Shown one piece after another: positions 44,801 through 50,425 of a stretch of 64,000 nt of DNA; the stretch's first letter is position 1, and each line of letters starts with the position of its first letter. The stretch comes from Cryptomeria japonica (taxonomy: Eukaryota; Streptophyta; Pinopsida; Cupressales; Cupressaceae). Under the pieces are notes generated by a model that made no database searches, was not told where the DNA came from, and saw only the letters and a program-made list of their open reading frames with translations. The stretch spans positions 470,322,008 to 470,386,007 of the forward strand of contig NC_081405.1 in assembly GCF_030272615.1 (NCBI RefSeq), read 5' to 3'. A program made the position numbers and the translations under genes.

Positions 44801-45577
44801 CAAGTGATTCTTCACAAACTACATTATCAATTCTTCTTTCATGCAATGTATGGTAAGCATCTTTTTGATACAATGATTTTTGAGTATCCTATAATTGACC
44901 GACTCTTTCAATTTGCAGGTAGTTTAGCATTGATGGATGCTGGGGTTCCACTTAAGGAACATGTTGCAGGAATTTCCATAGGTCTTGTTACTGATGTTGA
45001 TCCTTCTACAGGAGATGTGAAAGATTATCGTATTTTAACAGATATTCTGGTATTCATTTTATTTTCATTGTATTTGTAAAGTTGCCTTTGTTTAACATGG
45101 ATTTGAAATGGAGCTATTTTTGCCCAATCCCTCTCCTAAGATGTTGCAAATTTTCAGGGTCTTGAAGATCATTTGGGAGATATGGATTTCAAAATAGCTG
45201 GTACAAGGAAAGGAGTGACAGCTATACAACTGGATATTAAACCAGCTGGGATACCTCTTAGTATTCTTTGCGAGTGCCTTGATCCTGCCTTAAAGGCTCG
45301 TACAAAAATTTTAGATTTCATGGAACAAGAGTTAAAAGAGCCACGTGAACAAGATAAAACAAATTCCCCACGGATAGGTAAAGCCTTGCTGCTATTTTGA
45401 TAGTCAAGAACATTGTATGGCAATTGAGACATTGAGAAATACCATGTATATTTTCTTTTAATCCGTTATGGTTCTCTTCGTTTTGACTATGGTGTATTGC
45501 TGCAGTCACTGTTAGATTAAATCGAGACCACCTTCCACGATTGATAGGACATATCAGGAATATTGAAAAGGAAACAG
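5727..45577 (+). CDS. Polyribonucleotide nucleotidyltransferase (PNPase), mitochondrial-type, partial gene with 11 exons
   Basis: PNPase is a trimeric 3'-to-5' phosphorolytic exoribonuclease that also adds nucleotides. In plants one form works in chloroplasts and one in mitochondria, processing and degrading RNA. The eleven exons total 1,585 coding bases (about 528 codons) and cover most of RNase PH domain 1, the helical linker, all of RNase PH domain 2 and the start of the KH domain. The phrases [12 protein letters not shown] and LSLSDLNL look more like the mitochondrial (PNP2) than the chloroplast form, judged from memory. Every intron is GT-AG, phases match and no stop occurs, so the gene is probably alive. 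Introns are 31,341, 869, 86, 607, 2,880, 151, 463, 1,633, 108 and 128 bp. The N-terminal exons, the rest of KH and the S1 domain are not in the window. Oddities are an IDRSIRP motif, an RGNTQ motif and a shortened KH loop. Confidence 0.93.
6170..6440. repeat. Possible LTR fragment related to 36581-36870
   Basis: The phrase around 6395-6435 (TATAATATATTGTTATATGTAAG, then a CATTCTAA end) closely resembles 36848-36876. Both sit in AT-rich text with a run of short ACC/CCA phrases. This suggests copies of one LTR. The boundaries are not clear. Confidence 0.3.
6441..9050. other. Unassigned intronic sequence
   Basis: No coding region with recognisable homology. A phrase TTGTGCAGAGTCTTCT recurs three times near 6800-6870. 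The stretch 7430-9040 is less AT-rich, with G/T-rich phrases such as GGGGGGGATGTTTAGACATG, and may be an old LTR. I found no paired ends. Confidence 0.4.
9209..10213. mobile_element. 1,005-bp non-autonomous hAT nested in hAT 1
   Basis: The ends are CATAGTTGAACTACTCGC on the left and the reverse complement of CATAGTTGGACTACTCGC on the right (one mismatch in 18). The 8-bp duplication TATCCAAT is perfect (9201-9208 and 10214-10221). Subterminal copies of ACTCGGCGA and its complement crowd both ends (9240-9300 and 9970-10200), as expected for transposase-binding repeats of hAT elements. There is no transposase inside. The middle carries a segment (about 9788-9965) found also in the large LTRs at 11890-12070 and 61540-61735. 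Confidence 0.93.
9890..9950. repeat. Hairpin with TATATGGAATATAAC arms, copy 1
   Basis: TATATATGGAATATAAC and its complement GTTATATTCCATATATG flank a second pair, TTAAAGTATAAG/CTTATACTTAA, giving arms of about 28 bp around a tiny loop. The same hairpin is at 12004-12059 and 61552-61614. Confidence 0.8.
10459..11589 (-). pseudogene. hAT 1 transposase, C-terminal half
   Basis: On the minus strand, 11555-11020 encodes the middle of a plant hAT (DUF659-type) transposase with the phrase [20 protein letters not shown], and the frame runs to WETVDSR. 11016-10768 continues ([10 protein letters not shown], then [17 protein letters not shown]). About 10767-10640 encodes the dimerisation signature [20 protein letters not shown] ending in [13 protein letters not shown], then an acidic tail. 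Single in-frame stops separate the pieces. Part of the 189-residue frame at its N-terminus ([10 protein letters not shown]) is encoded by the inserted LTR and not by hAT. Confidence 0.88.
12004..12059. repeat. Hairpin with TATATGGAATATAAC arms, copy 2
   Basis: Same hairpin as 9890-9950 but with part of the right inner arm missing. It lies within the large LTR just before the hairpin array. Confidence 0.75.
12089..13611 (+). repeat. Array of ten hairpins in units of about 175 bp
   Basis: Ten copies of a near-palindrome of about 40 bp, AATTTCGCTCCTGACCCTT followed by CC and AAAGGGTCCAGAGCGAAATT, start near 12091, 12131, 12309, 12476, 12654, 12828, 13034, 13211, 13376 and 13569. After the first pair the spacing is 165-206 bp, mostly 165-178. 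The text between hairpins is also related from unit to unit, so this is a tandem array. Stem pairing is kept at most positions. A second phrase, CTGTCCCTGG then a GAGCGAAT-like end, follows hairpins 6, 9 and 10. Confidence 0.9.
15200..16033 (-). pseudogene. hAT 1 transposase, N-terminal half (BED finger and DUF659)
   Basis: On the minus strand the start Met is at 16033. The frame gives a BED-type zinc finger ([21 protein letters not shown], about residues 30-52). After a frameshift near 15750 it continues at 15845-15255 with the DUF659 region: [19 protein letters not shown], then [20 protein letters not shown]. Beyond a stop, a VVTDSAANC-like phrase reaches about 15200, where the LTR begins. 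DUF659/hAT transposases cut and paste their own element. This one is broken by stops, a frameshift and the LTR. Confidence 0.88.
16034..16764 (-). other. hAT 1 5' non-coding region
   Basis: Very AT-rich sequence (16034-16430), then a more balanced stretch, with no gene. It lies between the transposase start and the right inverted repeat. Confidence 0.6.
16765..18268. repeat. Tandem duplication of the hAT 1 right end plus flank
   Basis: Unit 1 (about 16765-17490) and unit 2 (about 17491-18268) are nearly the same sequence. The phrase GTGACTTAGGGTGTAATC occurs at 17031 and 17756, a period of 725 bp. Each unit holds the last 275 bp of hAT 1, the 8-bp duplication and about 450 bp of flank. Unit 2 has about 50 bp (near 18035-18085) that unit 1 lacks. 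The extra transposon end at 17764 has no partner of its own. Confidence 0.88.
18270..19425. other. Unassigned intronic sequence with an LTR-like end
   Basis: No gene. The phrase AAAAGGGACATTACA at 18768-18782 looks like the end of a TGTAATGTCCC-family LTR, but no matching start was found. A short palindrome TTGGGTTCAAACCCAA lies near 19313-19332. Confidence 0.4.
19426..21240 (-). mobile_element. Large LTR, TGTTGTGA family, copy 2, incomplete
   Basis: The left end TGTTGATGTGTTTTTTATGC and the following AAATACCAAGGTATCTTATC phrase match the left end of the minus-strand LTR at 59659. Similarity continues through 19730-20230 (text related to 14640-14900 read in reverse). The characteristic other end (GATGTGTGAATACCTCACAACA-like) is missing, so the right limit is approximate. 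TTTGGCAATGAGCATAA is repeated in tandem at 21137-21187. Confidence 0.65.
21620..22402 (+). pseudogene. hAT 2 transposase, N-terminal part with internal duplication
   Basis: In mixed frames the + strand encodes [17 protein letters not shown], then a BED-like finger ([23 protein letters not shown]) and [15 protein letters not shown]. The same order is seen in hAT 3 at 62650-62300 (minus). A 244-bp segment including the finger half is repeated in tandem (21881-22124 and 22125-22368). The copia element at 22403 cuts the linker before the DUF659 domain. The reading frame is broken. Confidence 0.75.
21881..22368 (+). repeat. 244-bp tandem duplication inside hAT 2
   Basis: Both units start GTTTGG(C/T)AG(T/C)GTTACTAGAAC and run to TTCAGGGG. 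They differ by about ten substitutions and a 1-bp deletion in unit 2. Both carry the finger half [13 protein letters not shown]. Confidence 0.9.
22403..22682 (+). repeat. 5' LTR of the copia element
   Basis: 280 bp, TATTAGAATATTTAATTATA to ATTTATTTTTCA. CTCTATATATACG at 22611-22623 is a good TATA box for Pol II transcription. TAGCTTTTAAGCTT-type phrases recur in its middle. Confidence 0.95.
22683..22697 (+). other. Primer-binding site of the copia element
   Basis: TGGTATCAAAGCATG directly after the 5' LTR. It is complementary to the initiator-Met tRNA 3' end with one or two mismatches. Confidence 0.9.
23405..24240 (+). pseudogene. Copia gag with CCHC zinc knuckle
   Basis: The start ATG is at 23405 (MASLTNIM). 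An early TAG lies at about 23441 and more frame breaks follow near 23672 and 23990. The conserved UBN2/gag phrases are [15 protein letters not shown] and later [19 protein letters not shown] and IRDQLEPMG. The zinc knuckle [14 protein letters not shown] (CX2CX4HX4C) is encoded at 24119-24160. Gag packages the RNA in the particle. The breaks imply it cannot be made full-length. Confidence 0.88.
24241..27499 (+). pseudogene. Copia pol (protease, integrase, RT, RNase H)
   Basis: Domains in order: protease at about 24300 with active-site phrase WYIDFGAS (Phe where Ser/Thr is needed); GAG-pre-integrase with LWHQRYGHL near 24700; integrase catalytic core with [15 protein letters not shown] and the Glu in [11 protein letters not shown] (24890-25230); RT from [13 protein letters not shown] (26090) through DIKSAFLNG to YVDDLIITG (26537); RNase H with [17 protein letters not shown] and [13 protein letters not shown] (27060-27290). 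The frame is broken by TAG at 24794, about 25003, 26465 and 27344. The stop at 27497-27499 lies inside the 3' LTR. Confidence 0.93.
27485..27493 (+). other. Polypurine tract of the copia element
   Basis: AAGGGAGGG directly before the 3' LTR. Confidence 0.9.
27494..27773 (+). repeat. 3' LTR of the copia element
   Basis: 280 bp, nearly identical to the 5' LTR. It differs at about five positions, clustered near 27528 and 27610-27640. Confidence 0.95.
27774..29360 (+). pseudogene. hAT 2 transposase, DUF659 to dimerisation domain
   Basis: Resumes after the copia element with [19 protein letters not shown] and [14 protein letters not shown] (DUF659 start, 27795-28037). After stops it gives [15 protein letters not shown] and [16 protein letters not shown] (catalytic-core region, 28090-28220). 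The C-terminal dimerisation part (28930-29160) reads [14 protein letters not shown], then [20 protein letters not shown] and ending [10 protein letters not shown]. It is followed by an acidic tail (DDD, EELGDD). Many stops make it a pseudogene. The family is the same as hAT 3. Confidence 0.9.
29361..31000. other. Unassigned sequence, including a GC-richer hAT-end-like stretch
   Basis: 29625-29870 is rich in CCCC and CGTCCCC phrases, ending GGATGGGGACACGT. It resembles the GC-rich outer end of hAT 3 at 63230-63440 (GGATGGGGACGCGT) and may hold the right end of hAT 2. 29880-31000 is AT-rich with no gene. Confidence 0.4.
31001..31500 (+). repeat. 275-bp tandem duplication
   Basis: AGGAATGATGGGTATGGCT starts at 31001 and again at 31276. 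The following text (TAACATAATGGCTAGTGG, GACCTGTGGAGC, ACATGTTACATGT-like phrases) is repeated in order with about 10% change and small gaps. Confidence 0.85.
31530..32780 (+). other. G-rich island with open frames, no homology recognised
   Basis: This stretch is much richer in G and in GGTT/TTGG phrases than its surroundings. It holds overlapping open frames of 137, 169 and 177 codons (31539-31952, 31627-32136, 32242-32775). None resembles a protein family I know, and their low-complexity content (Trp, Phe, Val, Gly) looks like chance. CCTAT(C/A/T)GAGGTGG recurs five times at 31967-32195, and GGGAGCCTGG(T/G)AAAACCC twice. It may be the untranslated part of a retroelement (inference). Confidence 0.4.
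32781..33274. other. AT-rich intronic sequence
   Basis: Nothing recognised beyond two GGTCCC(C/T)TCAAAACC phrases near 32930-32975. Confidence 0.5.
33487..33620 (+). repeat. 5' LTR of mini-element A
   Basis: 134 bp: 53 bp of leader without a TATA box, the 72-nt tRNA-like module, and a 9-bp tail GTCTCAACA. If transcription starts at the tRNA-like 5' end, the leader is U3 (inference). Confidence 0.95.
33540..33611 (+). other. tRNA-like sequence in the 5' LTR of copy A
   Basis: The acceptor stem is GGGCCAG/CTGGTCC (7 bp, one G-T pair). The D arm is GCTC/GAGC with loop AGTGGTA. The anticodon arm has four pairs and an 8-nt loop GCAGCGTA. The variable region is GGTC, the T arm is CTAGG/CCTAG with loop TTCGAGT, and the discriminator is A. 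The A box TAGCTCAGTGG (33547-33557) and the B box GGTTCGAGTCC (33590-33600) match Pol III consensus exactly. The loop lacks T33 and a clear anticodon, so it is not a normal tRNA gene. Confidence 0.88.
33621..33633 (+). other. Primer-binding site of copy A
   Basis: TGGTATCAAAGCC, one base different from the canonical initiator-Met site seen in copy B. Confidence 0.92.
33666..33710 (+). other. Inverted repeat around the polypurine tract of copy A
   Basis: GGTGTGGCTTA (33666-33676) and its exact complement TAAGCCACACC (33700-33710) enclose 23 bases. The loop holds nearly all of the polypurine tract (33676-33684) and the first 15 bases of the 3' LTR. The same pairing is present in copy B. Confidence 0.85.
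33685..33818 (+). repeat. 3' LTR of mini-element A
   Basis: Identical to the 5' LTR over 134 bp. Its tRNA-like module is at 33738-33809. Confidence 0.95.
35253..36567. other. AT-rich intronic sequence
   Basis: No gene or repeat recognised with confidence. Open frames here are short and without homology. Confidence 0.45.
36568..36870 (-). mobile_element. LTR fragment with primer-binding site
   Basis: GGCTCTGATACAACT (36566-36580) is the reverse complement of a primer-binding site. The adjoining TGCAGGATATTAAAG at 36581 would be the end of a minus-strand LTR that runs right to about 36870. The phrase TATAATATAATGTTATATG resembles 6395-6420. No internal coding region survives to the left. Confidence 0.45.
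37224..37394 (+). CDS. PNPase exon, RNase PH domain 1
   Basis: 57 codons, phase 0 at both ends. [20 protein letters not shown], later [17 protein letters not shown] and ending VNPDMDE. Acceptor CAG 37221-37223, donor GT 37395. Confidence 0.94.
38264..38389 (+). CDS. PNPase exon, RNase PH domain 1 end
   Basis: 42 codons, phase 0. [20 protein letters not shown], then AREISNKDF and RLAHSE. Acceptor CAG 38261-38263, donor GT 38390. Confidence 0.94.
38476..38637 (+). CDS. PNPase exon, helical linker
   Basis: 54 codons, phase 0. [14 protein letters not shown] ... FSDPNYGK. The intron before it is only 86 bp (38390-38475). Confidence 0.93.
39245..39364 (+). CDS. PNPase exon, helical linker end
   Basis: 40 codons, phase 0. 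[17 protein letters not shown], then an acidic EEEEDEE run and [11 protein letters not shown]. Confidence 0.93.
39365..42244 (+). other. PNPase intron, 2,880 bp
   Basis: AT-rich. No transposon or gene recognised. A degenerate tandem repeat lies near its 3' end (41870-42170). Confidence 0.7.
41870..42170 (+). repeat. Degenerate tandem repeat, unit about 62 bp, intronic
   Basis: Phrases like GGGATTCT(C/T)TTAGTAG-TGTATAGCAAG followed by AGATG and TAGTTATTTCA recur four to five times, ending about 75 bp before the next PNPase exon. Confidence 0.7.
42245..42382 (+). CDS. PNPase exon, start of RNase PH domain 2
   Basis: 46 codons, phase 0. [34 protein letters not shown]. The VDGR motif is intact. 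In RGNTQ the fourth-from-end Glu/Asp usual in PNPases is Asn. Confidence 0.94.
42534..42696 (+). CDS. PNPase exon, RNase PH domain 2
   Basis: 163 bp, ends in phase 1. [34 protein letters not shown] with the conserved GR(R)E(V/I)GHG active-site region intact. Confidence 0.94.
43160..43285 (+). CDS. PNPase exon, RNase PH domain 2 phosphate site
   Basis: 126 bp, phase 1 at both ends. [20 protein letters not shown], then [13 protein letters not shown], the Ser-rich phosphate-binding loop. Confidence 0.94.
43286..44918 (+). other. PNPase intron, 1,633 bp, with a short tandem repeat
   Basis: A 58-bp phrase beginning GCACAAGCATGC and ending GGCAAC occurs at about 44405-44462 and again at 44480-44537. 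Otherwise AT-rich and featureless. Confidence 0.7.
44919..45049 (+). CDS. PNPase exon, RNase PH domain 2
   Basis: 131 bp, from phase 1 to phase 0. [40 protein letters not shown]. Acceptor CAG 44916-44918. Confidence 0.94.
45158..45377 (+). CDS. PNPase exon, catalytic aspartates
   Basis: 220 bp, ends in phase 1. [14 protein letters not shown] holds both catalytic/metal-binding Asp positions (EDH and MDF, equivalent to E. coli D486 and D492). Then [11 protein letters not shown] and the helix before the KH domain. Confidence 0.95.
45506..45577 (+). CDS. PNPase exon, start of KH domain with shortened loop
   Basis: 72 bp, phase 1 at both ends. [20 protein letters not shown] then EKETG. The KH motif normally reads I-G-x-x-G then a helix. 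Here LIG runs straight into [10 protein letters not shown], about four residues short, with no GXXG. Splice sites are CAG 45503-45505 and GT 45578. Confidence 0.88.
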
Positions 45578-47230
45578 GTTAGATTTATCAGTTTATTTTT
45601 ATATATCATTGAATATTTTGTAAATATTCCTGATTATAAACATGTTTAGTTCTCACTTCTTTGAGCATGCGTGGGCTTGATGAGCAACCCTATTTTGTCA
45701 TCATTATTAATCTATTTAATGGCAGATTTGGCTAAGAATTTTCATAGTCTAGGTATATTTATAGCTATTACATTGTGTGATCCTGTTCCTACATTTAGTG
45801 TCATATATTCTTATGGGGCAAATTGTCTGTTTTTAGCATTCTTTTTGAGGGGGAAATCCTTAAATGGTCAAGAGTTCACTGTGGCATTACTGAGCTTGTG
45901 GCCCATTTTGTGAAGAACATAATTCTGATCTGTGTATCTGTGGCATTAAATCCTGAATTTGCAGTGCCAATCTACTATTTTTAATTGGGGCCTTTATAGC
46001 CACCCCTGAAGTGGCCTTTTAGGCAATTACTTCTTTGTGTCCGAGTGAGAAAACTTTATAATGTCTTCATCTATGACAAGGGAATTAGCTGGCTTCACCC
46101 AGATGAAATGATATGGAAAATTGAGTATCCACCAGTATTGAGTGATGTAGTAATGGAACTATGGTTGTCGACAAGGCTACATATATACAAGTTAGTTCAA
46201 ATCCCAAATAGAATGTAAAAAGTTAAGAAATGAATGGATCTTTAAGAATACACGTTCCAAAATATTTCTGGACTCACAAGTCACAGGGAGGACATTGCTA
46301 AATGAAGAGAGTGGGAATGACAGGTAGACAAAAGCAAGACTATGAAATCCCACTATGCAGGACAGCAAAACCAATAGTTGAATCTCCTAGGTGTTCAATA
46401 ATTCTTTTTGGTTTGATGTCAAACTCATACAATGTTATTTCCTGAGAAGATGAATGAATAGCGTCGAAGGTTGTGGCCACCCGCTTTGTTAAGGTCATGG
46501 AAAGAAGCTTCAATTGGTTAAATTGATTATCAAGACAGTGGAAATAAAGAGGAAGAAAGCCAGCTTGATTGCTATGATTAGAGGAATAAACAGAGAAGCT
46601 ATTTTCTTATAAAATGAATGAAAGTATTTGAAAATGTAAAATGTATTTGATAAAGAAAATGAGGAAAAAGAGCAAAAATGACATTCTGGATTTATTTGAA
46701 AGGAAATATAAAAGTGTGTGTAGTCTAAAAACTTCCTTCAAACAGAAGTTTCAATTTAGAGAATTATGGTTTGAAAAATGATGCTGGTTGAGGTTAATGT
46801 GAGATTGGTCAGCTTTACCCTTCTCCCTTTAAAGAAATCGGGCTTTTTAATTTGTGTTGCTCAAAACATTGAGAAATTATGGCTTTTGTAATATATGTGA
46901 AGTAGTTAGAACCCATTAATAAATTGGGAAGCCTTGGTGTGGAGATGGATGAAGTACAACATATGAGGAACCAATGACCTTATTTTCGGTTCTGAAAATG
47001 AAGCCTCTATAACCAGATCAATTTCATATATGAGTCCCCTTCTATGGCAGTTCATTTTTATGAATTCTTATTGTATTGTTTAGATCATTTAGTGGCTTTC
47101 CAAGGTCTGATATACCAAAGGTTATTGTTTGTGACATGAATCCATTGTACATACTTCACCTTCAACACCCAAATCCTGAATACCAACACTAGAAGACACT
47201 CCAGCACTGACGTCCTCTTGTGAATTAGCT
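45578..47230 (+). other. PNPase downstream intron, first part
   Basis: No following exon is found here or anywhere to the window end, so this intron exceeds 18.4 kb. Nothing else recognised. Confidence 0.6.
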
Positions 47231-47231
47231 G

Positions 47232-47702
47232 TCAAATCATGATGAAGCATGGAATTATAACCGCTGTCACAAAATCAGAATCATAGTCAGGTCCCTGTGT
47301 CATGAAATCAACAACCCCAAGAGATTGATCCTTTGATTCTTCTTTCCTTCTTTGCCACTGATATGAACTTGTAGATACCGAATCATCGTCTTCACCTGGT
47401 ATACCCATAAATTGTGTTAAGGAAAGGTGGTCACGTATCTTCTGAGGAAGGGAGCAATACTTATGGTAGGTGCTCATAATTGCATCATTGAATGCTTGGG
47501 TATGAGGCATCTTACTTATACTTGTTGGTGGAGATGAAATCTTAAGAGTGCCCATTTTTCCTTGAATGTATCTTTTCCTTCGTTGGTGAGGCAAGAAGGA
47601 AAATAGGTATTAATCTTCCATCTTTAATTCTAGCCATGGTGTTGACCTGTAGTTGAACTGATTTTTCCCAACAAGCTGGCAGGTTCGATGCTCTGATACC
47701 AC
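47232..47702 (-). mobile_element. LTR retrotransposon 5' internal fragment
   Basis: The reverse complement at 47690-47701 is TGGTATCAGAGC, a primer-binding site. To its left on the minus strand a 120-codon open frame starts at 47594 (MPHQRRKRYIQGKMGTL) and may be the gag N-terminus, though I recognise no domain. TGAAAGATCCC at 47703 would be the inner end of the LTR. Confidence 0.5.
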
Positions 47703-48460
47703 TGAAAGATCCCTAGTAGAGATCTGAAGTAATTTTTTGACTGAGTTTCTTGTAATGTCTTTGACAGCAAATTTGGTTTTGATGTTTTCTTGCAAGAGTT
47801 TTGAATGCCAAAGGGAGTACAATAATTGGAAATGAAAGGACAATGCAATAGAACAATTTCCCAAGCAAAATGTGAATAATGGAACTAATTTTTATTGACT
47901 GATTTGCATTTCCAGAATTCTGATTGCTGATAAGAAAGTAGATAAACATATAAGCAAATAGAGGACAATATAGATGCTTTTTATTCAAGTGAATGACTGA
48001 TGTACATACCCCAAACTGTATACATAAGTCTGATACAAGTCCGGGACAACAAAATTCAACCTCTTCCAGCTTAAAGTCAGCTCCACAATTCTGCTCCAGG
48101 TCTGATCTGAAGTTCCCAGGTGATTTAAATGATAGATCAGCTCCAAGACCAATTAGAAACCCTATGTGCTACCTAGGGTTTGATGCCCATAACCTCAGAA
48201 GTGCATGGCTGGCTGATATGTCTTCTCAAGTAAGGTGCTGATTACTGGTGTCTCCTCTAACCAGCCAATAATCCCCGCAATATAATGGCTGATAATCTGT
48301 CTGAAACTGAAGAATTATGCCCCTTAGATGATCTCTGACCGCTGTGGGCCACCAAACTATGAAGGGTTTTCGTCCTCCATAGTAGATCTGAGAATTTATT
48401 CTCCACACAGCTGCTGCTCTCAAAAAATAATCTTCATGAATTAATGAAATCAGCTCCAAA
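47703..48460 (-). mobile_element. Probable LTR of the fragment at 47232-47702
   Basis: Directly follows the primer-binding site on the minus strand. Only the inner end is visible. The outer limit is a guess. The phrase TCAGCTCCA recurs near 48075, 48135 and 48450. Confidence 0.35.
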
Positions 48461-50420
48461 CTTGCTTTATAACCTCTTTACTTTTCCCTCCATGAGGTTC
48501 GATCCACTTTTAGGGTTTCTCTTTGCCACTTAACATGCTTTATAATGTTTTATTAAATATTTCACCCCCTCTATGAAGTCCAAACTTCCTTAGGGTCTAA
48601 TTCTTCATTGGCAAATGACCACTTTTTAAAACCAACTTAAAGTTGATGCTTCCTAGGGAAAAGTGCCTGGGGGGGGTGGGGTGGGGGAGGGGGTCACTTT
48701 AATAATTCATTTTTAATTCTTGAATCCATTTTTTTAATGTATATATATGTATATAAACCTAGGTTAGGCACCACAAAAAAATAGCATCTAAGCACGGACT
48801 TTGGTAATATAAGCTCACCAAAATATGTTGATTATCTTAACAAACAAAGTCATTAAGATTAACATTTGCAAACCATAAGGGACCCACACAACCCACTAAC
48901 AACATGAATTCTCCCTAAAACCTTGAAATTGCACTTAGCCATAGGTACCTTTCTCTTCTTCTTTTGTACAATGATCCACACTTTAAGACGTGAAAGCTTG
49001 AGGATCTAGACGAGGGTTACTCAGAGGAAATATTTGAGCTTCTAAGGATTTTCCTTTGTCTAGAAGGGTTAAAGGTTTTGAAGCCAAATCAACAATTAGA
49101 TATCTCTAGATTCAGTTGAATAACTTTGGGCATCATTTTCTTAAGGATCGTTTGGAACAATTGATTGGTGATGGGTCTCAACACCCAACCAGACATGGGT
49201 TTCTAGAGATCAACACAGTTTTCTTGTGTTGGATTTGTGGCATTGAATTTTTTCGAGTGGCATTGGAAGCCAAGATGTTCATAAGAGCACCAATTTTTGC
49301 ATCTAAAGAGAATTTCTCGTAAACAACAAGCTAATTGCATTTTTGATCTCCCACCAACAAAAAATTTCTGTAGGCAATTCTTGGTGATGTCCTTCTCAAC
49401 ATAGATGTTGGCATAAGTGAAACAAGTATATTGAGAAGTCTACTTAGATATATGTTTATATTTATTAAGTTCATCGTCAATAGCCTCTAAACTCTTGTAT
49501 TCCCAAAACTGTATTAGAAAGCAAGGTATTCTTGCCTATAGAAGGCCATAGAAAAAGGAAACTATGCATGGATCAAAGGTATTGAACCAAGGCATAATGT
49601 AGAGAGAATCCTTTTGGAAATGGGCCATTTTGTAGAATAAATTCCTTATCCACACATTAAATTCTGTAACAAAAAATCCTTTGGCACATGGAGAAATAAA
49701 GATCTCATATTTCATGTTTCACTTCCACTAGAAAGAAATTGAGGCAAGTAGATTGCACAATTTAGGTTGTAGTTTTGTAAATCTAAAAATTATAGTCTCC
49801 TTGATTAGATAATTTTCACACTAAATAACCTCATTGTCCATTTTATCATCCATTGAAAGAGTTGAGGTTTGAAATTAGCTAAAGGCATTGATATGTTAGA
49901 TGATTTAGAGGATATCCTAGCTACAAGATTGGAGGTGCAAGAAATGCCACTTCTTAAAAACGACATTGATTGAAACCTAGACCTTAGATTGATAGAGCAA
50001 CCAAACCCTAGTTTGATAGAGCTAATAGACTCTAGATTGATGGAGCAAGGGTTAACAGAGATGGTAGCTGATGCAACCCCCTACGAGACAAAAACAACCA
50101 ATATGAATTATAACATCTTTGTTCGGAGCTACATAGGATCTAGCAACATTTAGTGGACAAGAGGAAGCTCTGCCAAAGCCTTTGGAAGGCACTTATGATT
50201 GAAGAGTTGAAGGTGAAGTTAGATGATAGCAACATACTTCCAAAGAGGAAAAATCAGACCTGTTTTGAATTCAGTCCGGCTTGTGGAGCTAGAATTAGAT
50301 GCCATTGTAATTTCTATTGCAATAAATTTTATAAACAACACATTGAAAATAAATAAAAATATTAAATAAATAAATAAATTGTAACTTTTAAAATTTTTAA
50401 TCATAGTGATAAATTCGTAG
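48461..50420. other. Unassigned intronic sequence with a G-rich run
   Basis: No gene recognised. An uninterrupted G-rich run at 48669-48693 (see next entry). Two short + strand open frames (49116-49322, 50153-50356) have no homology I can name. Confidence 0.5.
48669..48693 (+). other. G-quadruplex motif
   Basis: Four G runs of 8, 4, 5 and 5 separated by single bases T, T and A. A textbook parallel G-quadruplex sequence on the + (PNPase sense) strand of the intron. Confidence 0.8.
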
Positions 50421-50425
50421 AAAAA

